Positions 29,160 to 38,629 of a DNA stretch of 64,000 bases are shown here, piece by piece (position 1 is the stretch's first letter; the number at the start of each line of letters is the position of its first letter). Location of the stretch: assembly GCA_013388985.1 (NCBI GenBank), contig JACAEF010000013.1:27711-91710 (forward strand), read 5' to 3'. The position numbers and the translations under genes are program-made. The notes beneath the pieces were generated by a model, which worked only from the letters and a program-made list of their open reading frames with translations, did no database searches and had not been told where the DNA came from. Source of the DNA: Rhodocyclaceae bacterium. Lineage in GTDB: Bacteria > Pseudomonadota > Gammaproteobacteria > Burkholderiales > Rhodocyclaceae.

Positions 29160-29579
29160 TTGAACAGCCGCGGCCCGGTTGCCGATTCCGGCCGGTTGGG
29201 TTTCGGTCGGGCTTTTCGTCTGCTCAGGCCGCAGGAATTCGCCGCGGTATTTTCCGCCCGCCGGACATCGCGGGGCACCCGTTTCGTCCTGCACTACAAG
29301 GAAAACGGATTGCCCCATCCGCGCTTGGGGCTCGTGATTCCGAAAAAACTGGCGCGCACCGCGGTGCTGCGTAATGCGATCAAGCGTCAGGCGCGCGAGG
29401 CTTTCCGTCTGAACCGGCCCGGCTTGCCGGCATTCGACCTGGTCCTGCGCCTGGTGCAGCCGGTGACGCTGGGGGAGAAGTCGGACTGGCGCGTTGAAAT
29501 CGGCGAGCTGTTCGGGCGGTTCGTCACCGCCGGGCACAAAAAGCCGGTCGCGGACGGCCGGGAAGGAAATTCCGCGTGA
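29160..29579 (+). CDS. rnpA: Ribonuclease P protein component
   Basis: This is the protein subunit of RNase P, which supports 5' maturation of tRNAs. The 139-aa protein starts with TTG just after rpmH. Core segments: [17 protein letters not shown], then [29 protein letters not shown] (about 55-83), which contains the RNR-type RNA-binding motif (RNAIKRQ). It ends in a GTGA overlap with yidD. Confidence 0.95.
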   Translation: MNSRGPVADSGRLGFGRAFRLLRPQEFAAVFSARRTSRGTRFVLHYKENGLPHPRLGLVIPKKLARTAVLRNAIKRQAREAFRLNRPGLPAFDLVLRLVQPVTLGEKSDWRVEIGELFGRFVTAGHKKPVADGREGNSA

Positions 29580-29797
29580 AACGTCTGCTGGCTCTGCCGT
29601 TGATCTGGCTGGTACGCGCCTATCAGCTGTTCATCAGCCCCTTCTTCCCCCCCTCCTGCCGGTTTCATCCGACCTGTTCGTACTATGCGATCGAAGCGCT
29701 CGAAAAGCACGGGCCATTGCGTGGCGGCTGGCTGGCGGTGCGTCGGGTTTTGCGCTGCCATCCCTGGCATCCGGGCGGACACGATCCGGTGCCGTAG
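29576..29797 (+). CDS. yidD: Membrane protein insertion efficiency factor YidD
   Basis: The 73-aa protein starts with GTG overlapping the rnpA stop. It has the family core [20 protein letters not shown] and the C-terminal [13 protein letters not shown], with all conserved Cys. It assists YidC/Sec insertion at the inner face of the inner membrane. Confidence 0.96.
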   Translation: MKRLLALPLIWLVRAYQLFISPFFPPSCRFHPTCSYYAIEALEKHGPLRGGWLAVRRVLRCHPWHPGGHDPVP

Positions 29798-29833
29798 AAT
29801 GACGCTCCTTTTCCGTCGTAGTCTTCACCGATC

Positions 29834-31465
29834 ATGGACACTCAACGCCTGATACTGCTGCTGGTCTTCCTGTTCTCCTGCATGATGTTGTGGGAGGCTT
29901 GGCAGCGCAAGGACATGCCGCCGCCCGTGACGGCGACCCAGCAGGCTTCTGCCATTCCGGCGGCCGGCAGCGCAGCCGGCGCCGCCTCCGGGAGTGCCGT
30001 TCCGCCAGCGCCGACTTCTGCGGCCACCTTACCGGCTGCGCAAAACGTCCCAGCCGCGCAAGCCATGGTGATGAAAGTGCGCACCGATCTGGTCGAAGCG
30101 GAAATCTCTTCCCAAGGGGGCGATCTGGTGCGCCTGGAACTGCTCAGGCATCAGGCGCACGACAGCCGCGACCGGCATTTCGTGCTGATCGACCCGGCGC
30201 ATGCCTATGCGGCCCAGTCGGGCCTGATCGGCCCGGGGCTGCCGAATCACAAGTCCGTATGGACGCTGCCGGCCCAGGCAATGACGCTCAAGGACGGCGA
30301 GGAGGCGCTGCGGGTCTCCCTCGAAGCGCCGATCGAAGGGGGCGGCAAGGTGGTCAAGACTTATGTCTTCAAGCGCGGCAGCTATCTGATCGACGTCCAA
30401 TACCAGTTCGTCGATGCCCAGCCGCCGGCCGGCGCCCATGCGTATTTCCAGTTGGTGCGCAACGATACGCCGCCCGAGGGGACGGGCGGGGGAATGTCGG
30501 CCTCCACCTTCACCGGAGCAGCGTTCTATACCGAACAGGACAAGTTCAAGAAGATCGATTTCAAGGCCTTCGGCGAAAAGGGCAAATATCCCACCACCGC
30601 CGACAACGGCTGGGTCGCTCTGGTGCAGCATTACTTCGTTTCCGCCTGGATCCCGGCCAATGGTCCGCGGGAATATTTCACCCGCAAGCTGGACGGCAAT
30701 CTTTATGCCGCCGGGGTCATCCTGCCGCTTTCCGGCCCGACGCTGACAGTGCCTTTGTATGCCGGTCCGCAGGAACAGGACAAGCTGGAGAAGATCGCGC
30801 CAGGGCTTGAGCTGGTGGTCGATTACGGCTGGCTTACCTTCATCGCCGCGCCGCTCTTTTGGGTGCTGCAGTGGATCCACAAGCTGGTCGGCAACTGGGG
30901 CTGGGCGATCATCGTGTTGACGATCCTGATCAAGCTGATTTTCTTCCCGCTCTCCGCCGCCAGTTACAAGTCGATGGCAAAGATGCGCGTGCTGACGCCG
31001 AAGCTGATGAAGCTCAAGGAAACCTACGCCGACGACAAGCAGCGCATGAATCTGGAAATGATGGAGCTCTACAAGCGCGAGAAGGTGAATCCCCTGGGCG
31101 GCTGCCTGCCGATCCTGGTGCAGATTCCCGTCTTCATCGCGCTCTACTGGGTGCTGCTCGGCACCGTCGAGCTGCGTGGCGCGCCCTGGCTGGGCTGGAT
31201 CACCGATCTGTCGGTGAAGGACCCCTACTATGTGCTGCCGATCATCATGGGCATTTCGATGTTCGTGCAAACCAAGCTCAATCCGACGCCGCCGGACCCG
31301 ATCCAGGCAAAGGTCATGCTGTGGATGCCGATCGTGTTCACCGGCATGTTCCTGTTCTTCCCGGCCGGCCTGGTGCTTTACTGGACGGTGAACAACATCC
31401 TGTCGATCGCCCAGCAGTGGCAGGTCAACCGGATGATCGAGGCCAGTGGCCTCAAAGCGCACTGA
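29834..31465 (+). CDS. yidC: Membrane protein insertase YidC
   Basis: The 543-aa Oxa1-family insertase has an N-terminal TM ([20 protein letters not shown]), a low-complexity periplasmic linker (about 35-80), the large periplasmic beta domain (about 80-325) and five C-terminal TM helices with [20 protein letters not shown] and [15 protein letters not shown]. The linker holds a copy of the dispersed repeat translated as AVPPAPTS. It overlaps mnmE by 20 bp. Confidence 0.97.
   Translation: MDTQRLILLLVFLFSCMMLWEAWQRKDMPPPVTATQQASAIPAAGSAAGAASGSAVPPAPTSAATLPAAQNVPAAQAMVMKVRTDLVEAEISSQGGDLVRLELLRHQAHDSRDRHFVLIDPAHAYAAQSGLIGPGLPNHKSVWTLPAQAMTLKDGEEALRVSLEAPIEGGGKVVKTYVFKRGSYLIDVQYQFVDAQPPAGAHAYFQLVRNDTPPEGTGGGMSASTFTGAAFYTEQDKFKKIDFKAFGEKGKYPTTADNGWVALVQHYFVSAWIPANGPREYFTRKLDGNLYAAGVILPLSGPTLTVPLYAGPQEQDKLEKIAPGLELVVDYGWLTFIAAPLFWVLQWIHKLVGNWGWAIIVLTILIKLIFFPLSAASYKSMAKMRVLTPKLMKLKETYADDKQRMNLEMMELYKREKVNPLGGCLPILVQIPVFIALYWVLLGTVELRGAPWLGWITDLSVKDPYYVLPIIMGISMFVQTKLNPTPPDPIQAKVMLWMPIVFTGMFLFFPAGLVLYWTVNNILSIAQQWQVNRMIEASGLKAH
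29995..30020 (-). repeat. 25-bp dispersed repeat, copy 8 (inside yidC)
   Basis: On the plus strand GTGCCGTTCCGCCAGCGCCG then ACTTCT, two mismatches. It falls in the Ala/Pro-rich linker behind the first TM helix of YidC. Confidence 0.88.
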
Positions 31466-32801
31466 CACGATCGCCGCGATCGCCACGCCGCCCGGCCGTG
31501 GCGGGATCGGCGTGGTGCGCGTCTCCGGCCATGGCCTGCTGTCGCTGGCCTCTCGGCTTACCGGCAAGCCCGCAGAGCGCATCTCGCCGCGTCGCGCCTT
31601 GCTGGCGGATTTTCTCGCCGCCGATGGCGGCTTGCTCGACCAGGGGCTGCTGATCTATTTCCCGGCACCGCATTCCTTCACCGGCGAGGACGTGCTCGAA
31701 CTCCACGGCCACGGCGGCCCGGTAGTGATGCACACCTTGCTGACGCGCTGCCTCGAACTGGGCGCGCGGCTCGCCGAACCGGGGGAGCTTTCCCGGCGCG
31801 CATTCGAGAATGAAAAGATCGATCTCGCCCAGGCCGAGGCCATCGCCGACCTGATCGAGGCGGCCTCGGCGCAGGCGGCGCGCGCCGCGCTGCGTTCGCT
31901 GTCGGGCGAGTTTTCTCATGCCGTGCGAGCACTCACTGACGGCCTGATCGAGCTCAGGAGCCTGATCGAGGCGACGCTCGATTTTCCCGAGGAGGAGCTC
32001 GATCCGCTCGCCGACACCGACATCGTGCCGCGGCTGGAAGCGCTGCGCGCCGATCTGGCCCGTCTGCGCACGCGGGCACGCGAGGGCAGCGTGCTGCGTT
32101 CCGGGCTGACGGTAGTGCTCGCCGGATTGCCGAACGTCGGCAAATCCTCGCTGCTCAACCGGCTTGCCGGTGAAGAGCGCGCGATCGTCACCGACATCGC
32201 CGGCACGACGCGCGACGCGGTGCGCGAGACGATCCTGGTCGAGGGCATCCCCCTGCACATCATCGATACCGCGGGCCTGCGCGAGACCGAGGATGCGGTC
32301 GAGAAGATCGGCATCGCGCGCACCTGGCAGGAGATCGCCAAAGCCGACGCGATCCTGCAGATCGTCGATGCCCGCTGCGGCATCACGCCGGCCGACCGGG
32401 CGATCGCTGCGCAGCTGCCGACCGGTATCGAGCGGATCGTGATCGAAAACAAATGCGACCTCGCCCAGCGGCCGCCCGGCCGGCAGGTCGTCGATGGCGT
32501 CGTTCATCTCGTGCTGTCGGCAAAGCGGGGGGAGGGTATCGCACTGCTGCACGACGAACTGCTGCGCATCGCCGGCTGGCACGGCCATGGCGAGGACGTC
32601 CTGCTGGCGCGGGCACGCCACCTCGAAGCGCTGGCGGAAGCGGAAACGCATCTCGCCGCGGCGCATGATGAACTGCGCCAGCTCGAGCTGGCGGCCGAGG
32701 AGCTGCGCCTGGCCCAACGAGCATTATCGGCCATCACCGGCGAATTCACCGCCGACGACCTCCTGGGCGTGATCTTCAGCCGCTTTTGCATCGGCAAGTG
32801 A
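31446..32801 (+). CDS. mnmE: tRNA U34 modification GTPase MnmE
   Basis: With MnmG it installs carboxymethylaminomethyl groups on U34 of tRNAs. The 451-aa protein starts with GTG ([19 protein letters not shown]), has an N-terminal folate-binding domain, helical domain and an inserted G domain with [12 protein letters not shown] (about 225), [13 protein letters not shown] and a G4 motif NKCD (ENKCDLA), and ends in the invariant [15 protein letters not shown]. The partner mnmG lies 6 kb away. Confidence 0.97.
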   Translation: MASKRTDTIAAIATPPGRGGIGVVRVSGHGLLSLASRLTGKPAERISPRRALLADFLAADGGLLDQGLLIYFPAPHSFTGEDVLELHGHGGPVVMHTLLTRCLELGARLAEPGELSRRAFENEKIDLAQAEAIADLIEAASAQAARAALRSLSGEFSHAVRALTDGLIELRSLIEATLDFPEEELDPLADTDIVPRLEALRADLARLRTRAREGSVLRSGLTVVLAGLPNVGKSSLLNRLAGEERAIVTDIAGTTRDAVRETILVEGIPLHIIDTAGLRETEDAVEKIGIARTWQEIAKADAILQIVDARCGITPADRAIAAQLPTGIERIVIENKCDLAQRPPGRQVVDGVVHLVLSAKRGEGIALLHDELLRIAGWHGHGEDVLLARARHLEALAEAETHLAAAHDELRQLELAAEELRLAQRALSAITGEFTADDLLGVIFSRFCIGK

Positions 32802-32802
32802 G

Positions 32803-32828
32803 GAAACTCGGCGCTGACGGGACGGCAC
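32803..32828 (+). repeat. 25-bp dispersed repeat, copy 9 (between mnmE and the TauE/SafE gene)
   Basis: GAAACTCGGCGCTGACGGGA then CGGCAC, two mismatches. It ends 4 bp before the ATG of the next gene, in the ribosome-binding position. Confidence 0.92.
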
Positions 32829-32832
32829 GGCG

Positions 32833-33615
32833 ATGATCGATTTCGATCCGTTCTGGCTCACATTGCTGCTCGCGGCATTTTTCGCCGGCTTCGTCGATGC
32901 GGTGGCGGGCGGTGGCGGGATGATCCAGGTCCCTGCGCTGTTCGCCGCGCTGCCTGGCGAGGCGCCGGCGACCCTGTTCGGCACCAACAAGGTGGCGTCG
33001 ATCTTCGGCACCTCATATGCCGCGCGGCGTTACGCCCGGGTGGTGGAGCTTCCCTGGCGGCTCGTGCTGCCCGCTGCGGGGGCGGCGTTCGTGTTTTCGT
33101 TCGTCGGCGCCGCGGTGGTGGCCTGGCTGCCGAGAGCAGTGGTGCGTCCGCTGGTGCTCATCCTGCTCGTGGCCGTCGCGGCTTACACCTGGACCCGGCC
33201 GGATTTCGGCGCAGCCAAACGCCCGCCCCGGCTGGCAGTGGAGCATCTTTTCATTGCGGCGGTTTCGGTCGGCGCCGTGCTGGGCTTCTATGACGGCTTC
33301 TTCGGGCCGGGGGCCGGCAGCTTCATGATCTTCGCCTTCGTGCGTCTGTTCGGCATGGATTTCCTGCACGCCTCGGCCAGCGCCAAGGTCATCAACGCCG
33401 CGACCAATGCCGGCGCCTTGCTGCTGTTCGCGCCTTCCGGCCACGTGCTCTGGGCGCTTGGTTTCGGCATGACGTTTTGCAACATCGCCGGATCGCGTTT
33501 TGGCAGCAAGCTGGCGATCCGGCACGGCAGCGGTTTCGTGCGGGTGGTGTTCCTGATCATGACCTCGTCGCTGATCGTGAAGATCGCTTGGGACACATTC
33601 GCCATCGGCGGCTGA
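32833..33615 (+). CDS. TauE/SafE-family permease
   Basis: The 260-aa inner membrane protein has about eight TM helices. The start MIDFDPFWLTLLLAAFFAGF with VDAVAGGGGMIQVPAL (about 20-36) and the second-half repeat GFYDGFFGPGAGSFMIFAFV (about 155) are the duplicated family signatures. Members export sulfite, sulfonates or organic anions; the substrate is unknown here. Copy 9 of the repeat takes the place of the ribosome binding site, offering GACGGGAC as the only purine-rich stretch. Confidence 0.88.
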   Translation: MIDFDPFWLTLLLAAFFAGFVDAVAGGGGMIQVPALFAALPGEAPATLFGTNKVASIFGTSYAARRYARVVELPWRLVLPAAGAAFVFSFVGAAVVAWLPRAVVRPLVLILLVAVAAYTWTRPDFGAAKRPPRLAVEHLFIAAVSVGAVLGFYDGFFGPGAGSFMIFAFVRLFGMDFLHASASAKVINAATNAGALLLFAPSGHVLWALGFGMTFCNIAGSRFGSKLAIRHGSGFVRVVFLIMTSSLIVKIAWDTFAIGG

Positions 33616-33705
33616 AACCCTTCGGATTCATGGACGAACGGCCGTCGCGATGATAAATTGGGCAAGATTTTCGCCATCATTCACCAAAACTTTCGGGAGG
33701 AGCCC

Positions 33706-34857
33706 ATGAAGTTGCACAAACCGTCTTTGCTGGCGCTGGCATTCGCAGCCGGACTGGCTGGCCAGGCATTCGCGGACATCAATGTCGGAGTGGTGGTCTC
33801 GGCCACCGGCCCGGCGGCCTCGCTCGGCATTCCGGAAAAGAACACCATCGCCCTGATGCCGACTTCGATCGGCGGCGAGAAAGTGAATTACATCGTCCTC
33901 GACGATGCGTCCGATACCACCACCGCGGTGAAGGACACCCGCAAGCTCTTGACCGAGGACAAGGTGGATGTGATCGTCGGCTCCACGATCACGCCGAATT
34001 CGCTGGCGATGATCGACGTCGTCGCCGAGGCCGAGACGCCGATGATCTCGATGGCAGCATCGGCGCGCATCGTCGATACCAGCAACCCGAAAGTCAAATG
34101 GGTGTTCAAGACGCCGCAGAACGACATCCAGATGTCGACGGCGATCGTCGAGCACATGACCAGCGCCGGTATCAAGACCGTCGCCTTCATCGGCTTCGCC
34201 GACGCCTACGGCGAGGGCTGGTTTCAGGAATTCTCGAAAATCGCCGAGGCGCGTAAATTGCAGATCGTCGCCAACGAGCGCTACAACCGCAACGACACCT
34301 CGGTGACCGGTCAGGTGCTGAAGATCATCGCCGCCAAGCCGGATGCGGTGCTGATCGCCGGTTCGGGCACGCCGGCCGCGCTGCCGCAGAAGACGCTGAA
34401 GGAGAAAGGCTACAAGGGCGCTTTCTATCAGACGCACGGCGTGGCCAACAAGGATTTCCTGCGCGTCTGCGGCAAGGATTGTGAAGGCACCTTGCTGCCG
34501 GCTGGTCCGGTGCTGGTCGCCGCGCAACTGCCGGACAGCAACCCGATCAAGAAGGTGGCCCTCGACTATGTGACCAAATATGAGGCGGCGCATGGCAAGG
34601 GCAGCGCCTCGACCTTCGGCGCGCACGCCTGGGATGCCGGCATCCTGCTGCAGCACGCCGTGCCGGTGGCTCTCAAGAAGGCCAAGCCCGGCACGAAGGA
34701 GTTCAAGGCGGCGCTGCGTGATGCGCTGGAAGGGCTGAAGAACGTCACCGTCTCGCACGGCATCGTCAACATGTCACCGACCGACCATCTCGGCTTCGAT
34801 CAGCGCGCCCGCGTGATGGTGAAGATCGAGAATGGCGACTGGAAGTTGATCCAATAA
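33706..34857 (+). CDS. Branched-chain amino acid-type ABC transporter, substrate-binding protein
   Basis: The 383-aa periplasmic protein has a signal peptide (MKLHKPSLLALAFAAGLAG then QAFAD). The type I periplasmic-binding fold shows INVGVVVSATGPAASLGIPE and DDASDTTTAVKDTRKLL. It is encoded directly upstream of LivH, LivMG and LivF, separated from livH by a strong hairpin. The ligand may be a branched-chain amino acid, amide or aromatic acid and cannot be read from sequence. GGGAGGAG ribosome binding site before ATG. Confidence 0.9.
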   Translation: MKLHKPSLLALAFAAGLAGQAFADINVGVVVSATGPAASLGIPEKNTIALMPTSIGGEKVNYIVLDDASDTTTAVKDTRKLLTEDKVDVIVGSTITPNSLAMIDVVAEAETPMISMAASARIVDTSNPKVKWVFKTPQNDIQMSTAIVEHMTSAGIKTVAFIGFADAYGEGWFQEFSKIAEARKLQIVANERYNRNDTSVTGQVLKIIAAKPDAVLIAGSGTPAALPQKTLKEKGYKGAFYQTHGVANKDFLRVCGKDCEGTLLPAGPVLVAAQLPDSNPIKKVALDYVTKYEAAHGKGSASTFGAHAWDAGILLQHAVPVALKKAKPGTKEFKAALRDALEGLKNVTVSHGIVNMSPTDHLGFDQRARVMVKIENGDWKLIQ

Positions 34858-34876
34858 AATTCCGGTCATTGAAGTC

Positions 34877-34904
34877 AAGGGCGTCGGAAGCCTCCGGCGC
34901 CCTT
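34877..34904 (+). terminator. Intra-operon hairpin between the binding protein gene and livH
   Basis: AAGGGCGTCGGA, loop AGCC, TCCGGCGCCCTT is a 12-bp stem with one mismatch, followed only by GTCGTTT. It is likely a partial terminator or mRNA-stabilising hairpin that keeps the binding protein in excess over the membrane subunits. Confidence 0.65.
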
Positions 34905-34925
34905 GTCGTTTGAAAGAATCGACCA

Positions 34926-35960
34926 ATGGATCTGCAAATCGCGCTGTTGCTCGGCCAGGATGGCATCGTCACCGGCGCCATCTATGCGCTGCTGGCGCTG
35001 GCCCTGGTGCTGGTGTTCGCGGTCACGCGCGTGATCTTCATCCCGCAGGGCGAGTTCGTCGCCTACGGCGCCTTGACGCTGGCCGGCATCCAGAGCGGCC
35101 AGACACCCGGCACGATCTGGCTGCTGCTGGCGCTGGGCATCGCGGTGACGGCCGTCGACGCGCCGGCCAGCCTGCGCGCCGGAAGAGGGCGTTTGCTGCG
35201 GCTTGTCGCCAGCCAGCTCGTTTATCCAATCGTCATCATCGCGCTGCTGCTCGGCGGCTCCCCGCGCAACTGGCCGCTGCTGCTGCAGGTGCTGCTCGCG
35301 CTCGCGGTGGTGGTGCCGCTCGGCCCGCAGCTCTACCGCTTGGTCTATCAGCCGATCGCCGAAGCCACGGTGCTGGTGCTGCTGATCGCCTCGGTCGCGC
35401 TGCACCTGACCCTGGTCGGCCTGGGCCTGCTGTTCTTCGGCGCCGAAGGCTCGCGCACCCCGGCGTTTTCCGAAGCCTCTTTCGATCTCGGCGCGCTCAC
35501 CGTCAGCGGCCAGAGCCTGTGGGTGATCGCCGCCAGTCTCTTCTTGATCGTCGCTCTCTACTTCTTCTTCGAGAAGAGCCTCTACGGCAAGGCCTTGCGC
35601 GCCACCGCGGTGAATCGCGCCGGCGCGCGGCTGATGGGCATCTCGACGACGCTGGCCGGCCGGCTGACCTTCCTGCTGGCGGCGGCGATCGGCGCGCTCT
35701 CCGGCATCCTGATCGCGCCGATCACGACGGTGTATTACGACACCGGCTTCCTGATCGGCCTCAAAGGCTTCGTCGGCGCCATCATCGGCGGACTGGCGAG
35801 CTACCCGGTGGCGGCGGCGGGTGCGGTGCTGGTCGGCCTGCTCGAATCCTTCTCGTCCTTCTGGGCTTCGGCCTTCAAGGAAGTGATCGTGTTCACGCTG
35901 ATCATCCCGGTGTTGCTATGGCGCTCGCTGACCACGCGCCACGTCGAGGAGGAGGAATGA
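34926..35960 (+). CDS. livH: ABC transporter permease LivH-type
   Basis: The 344-aa permease of the branched-chain amino acid ABC family has N-terminal GIVTGAIYALLALALVLVFA and RVIFIPQGEFVAYGAL, and the later KALRATAVNRAGARLMGIST with GFVGAIIGGLASYPVAAAGA. It is longer than the usual 290-310 aa because of extra residues around 75-130 that add a TM region. It overlaps the next gene by 4 bp. Confidence 0.92.
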   Translation: MDLQIALLLGQDGIVTGAIYALLALALVLVFAVTRVIFIPQGEFVAYGALTLAGIQSGQTPGTIWLLLALGIAVTAVDAPASLRAGRGRLLRLVASQLVYPIVIIALLLGGSPRNWPLLLQVLLALAVVVPLGPQLYRLVYQPIAEATVLVLLIASVALHLTLVGLGLLFFGAEGSRTPAFSEASFDLGALTVSGQSLWVIAASLFLIVALYFFFEKSLYGKALRATAVNRAGARLMGISTTLAGRLTFLLAAAIGALSGILIAPITTVYYDTGFLIGLKGFVGAIIGGLASYPVAAAGAVLVGLLESFSSFWASAFKEVIVFTLIIPVLLWRSLTTRHVEEEE

Positions 35961-37750
35961 AGCCGCGCCTCGTCCTCGCCGCTTTCGTCCTGCTGCTGGC
36001 CGTGGCGCCGCTGGCGCTGCCCGAGTTCTACATCACGCTGCTCAATTACATCGGGCTCTATGCGCTGGTCGCGCTCGGCCTGGTGCTGCTGACGGGGATC
36101 GGCGGGCTGACCTCGTTCGGCCAGGCGGCGTTCGTCGGCATGGGTGCCTACGCGACCGCCTGGCTGACCACCGCCGCGTCCCTTCCTGGCTGGCTGCTGC
36201 CGTTGGCCCATCCCTGGGGTGGGCTGCTGCTCGGCATCGCGCTCACCACGCTGCTCGCGCTGCTCCTGGGCGCGCTGACCCTGCGCCTGTCCGGGCATTA
36301 CCTGCCGCTGGGCACGCTCGCCTGGGGGATCTCGCTGTATTTCCTGTTCGGCAATCTCGAATTCCTCGGCGGCCATACCGGCATCGGCGGCATTCCGCCG
36401 CTCGCCGTCGCCGGCTTCGAACTGCGCGACGGCCGGCAGTTCTTTTTCCTGATCTGGCTCGTGCTGCTCGCCGCAGTCTGGCTGACGCGCAACCTGCTCG
36501 ACTCGCGCGCCGGCCGCGCGATCCGCGCCCTCAAAGGCGGCTCGCTGATGGCCGAGGCGATGGGGGTCGACACCGGCCGCATGAAGATCGTCATCTTCCT
36601 GATCGCCGCGTTGTTCGCCTGCCTCTCCGGCTGGCTCTACGCGCACCTGCAGCGCTTCCTCAATCCGACGCCCTTCGGTCTTCACATCGGCATCGAGTAT
36701 CTGTTCATGGCCGTGATCGGCGGGGCGGCGCACGTTTGGGGCGCGCTGGTCGGCGCGGCGGTGATCACGATCCTCAAGCAGTGGTTGCAGGACATCCTGC
36801 CGCAGCTGTTTGGCGCGACCGGCAACTTCGAGGTGATCGCCTTCGGCCTGCTGATGATCTTCGTGCTGCACCGCGCGCGCGAGGGTTTGTGGCCGATGCT
36901 CGCGCGCTTCGTGCCGGAGGCGGGGTGCCGTGCCACCAGCGCCGACTTTGCGCCGGCCACGCCGTTGCCGCGGCGCGCCGTTCCCGCGCCGGGCACGCTG
37001 CTGCTCGAAGTCGGCGAGGCGGTGAAGAAATTCGGCGGACTGGTCGCCAACGACCGGATGAGCCTCGCCGTCGCGGCGGGCGAGATCCTCGCCTTGATCG
37101 GCCCGAACGGCGCCGGCAAGTCGACGCTGTTCAACCTGATCACCGGCGTCGATCCGCCCACCAGCGGTTCGGTGCGCTTCCTCGGCCAGGAGGTGGCGGG
37201 CCGCTCTTCGCGCGCCATCGCCCGGATGGGCATGAGCCGCACCTTCCAGCACGTGCGCCTGCTGCCCGCGATGACGGTGCTGGAGAACGTCGCGCTGGGC
37301 GCGCACATGCGCGGCAGCCGGGGCGTCGTGCCGGCGATGCTGCATCTGGAGCGCGCCGAGGAGCGCCGGCTGCTGGCCGAGGCGGCGCGCCAGTGCGAGC
37401 GCGTCGGCCTCGGTGCGCACCTTCATGATGCCGCCGGTAGTCTGCCGCTCGGCAAGCAGCGCATCGTCGAGATCGCCCGGGCGCTGGCCGCCGATCCCTG
37501 TCTGCTGCTGCTCGACGAGCCGGCTGCCGGGTTACGCTTCCTCGAAAAGCAGGCGCTGGCCGAACTGCTGCGCCAGCTGCGCGCCGAAGGCATGGGCATC
37601 CTGCTGGTCGAGCACGACATGGAGTTCGTGATGGATCTGGCCGATCGCGTCGTGGTGATGGAGTTTGGCAAGAAGATTGCCGAAGGGCTGCCCCACGAGG
37701 TGCAGAACGACCCGGCGGTGATCGAGGCCTATCTGGGCGGAGTCGAGTGA
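35957..37750 (+). CDS. Fused ABC transporter permease/ATPase (LivM-LivG)
   Basis: One 597-aa polypeptide combines a LivM-type permease (about 1-320; [39 protein letters not shown]) and a LivG-type ATPase (about 345-597; Walker [24 protein letters not shown] in place of the usual LSxGxQ signature, Walker [12 protein letters not shown]). Start [10 protein letters not shown] at 35957, not the track's out-of-frame start at 34910. The linker at about residues 323-332 ([10 protein letters not shown]) is encoded by a copy of the dispersed repeat, exactly at the domain junction. LivM-LivG fusions are known from other Betaproteobacteria. Confidence 0.92.
   Translation: MKPRLVLAAFVLLLAVAPLALPEFYITLLNYIGLYALVALGLVLLTGIGGLTSFGQAAFVGMGAYATAWLTTAASLPGWLLPLAHPWGGLLLGIALTTLLALLLGALTLRLSGHYLPLGTLAWGISLYFLFGNLEFLGGHTGIGGIPPLAVAGFELRDGRQFFFLIWLVLLAAVWLTRNLLDSRAGRAIRALKGGSLMAEAMGVDTGRMKIVIFLIAALFACLSGWLYAHLQRFLNPTPFGLHIGIEYLFMAVIGGAAHVWGALVGAAVITILKQWLQDILPQLFGATGNFEVIAFGLLMIFVLHRAREGLWPMLARFVPEAGCRATSADFAPATPLPRRAVPAPGTLLLEVGEAVKKFGGLVANDRMSLAVAAGEILALIGPNGAGKSTLFNLITGVDPPTSGSVRFLGQEVAGRSSRAIARMGMSRTFQHVRLLPAMTVLENVALGAHMRGSRGVVPAMLHLERAEERRLLAEAARQCERVGLGAHLHDAAGSLPLGKQRIVEIARALAADPCLLLLDEPAAGLRFLEKQALAELLRQLRAEGMGILLVEHDMEFVMDLADRVVVMEFGKKIAEGLPHEVQNDPAVIEAYLGGVE
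36925..36951 (-). repeat. 25-bp dispersed repeat, copy 10 (LivM-LivG junction)
   Basis: On the plus strand GTGCCGTGCCACCAGCGCCG then ACTTTGC, two mismatches. It is translated as CRATSADFA between the permease and the ATPase domain. Confidence 0.9.
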
Positions 37751-37751
37751 G

Positions 37752-38498
<747 letters not shown>

Positions 38499-38507
38499 GC
38501 CGCGCAA

Positions 38508-38523
38508 TGTTTCACGTGAAACC
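38508..38523. promoter_or_regulatory. parS centromere site 1
   Basis: TGTTTCACGTGAAACC matches the universal ParB site TGTTTCACGTGAAACA in 15 of 16 positions. It lies 3.4 kb from parB. Confidence 0.9.
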
Positions 38524-38533
38524 AGCTGGTGCC

Positions 38534-38549
38534 TGTTTCACGTGAAACA
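38534..38549. promoter_or_regulatory. parS centromere site 2
   Basis: TGTTTCACGTGAAACA is a perfect parS palindrome, 26 bp from the first. ParB binding here would nucleate the segregation complex close to the origin. Confidence 0.95.
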
Positions 38550-38599
38550 ATTTGGGCGCTAGCCGCCTTCGGCGGTATCATGGCGCCCCTTTCCCGTTC

Positions 38600-38627
38600 C
38601 GTGCCGTCCCGCCAGCGCCGACTTTTC
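38600..38627 (-). repeat. 25-bp dispersed repeat, copy 11 (abuts mnmG start codon)
   Basis: On the plus strand CGTGCCGTCCCGCCAGCGCC then GACTTTTC, a perfect consensus copy. It ends two bases before the mnmG ATG, with no Shine-Dalgarno sequence between. Confidence 0.93.
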
Positions 38628-38629
38628 GC

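Noticed and set aside
34910-35956. N-terminal extension of the 946-aa LivMG ORF
   Set aside because: Out-of-frame reading of livH; the real start overlaps the livH stop at 35957.
35801-37426. 541-aa minus-strand ORF opposite livMG
   Set aside because: Antisense shadow; His/Gln/Arg-rich low-complexity translation.
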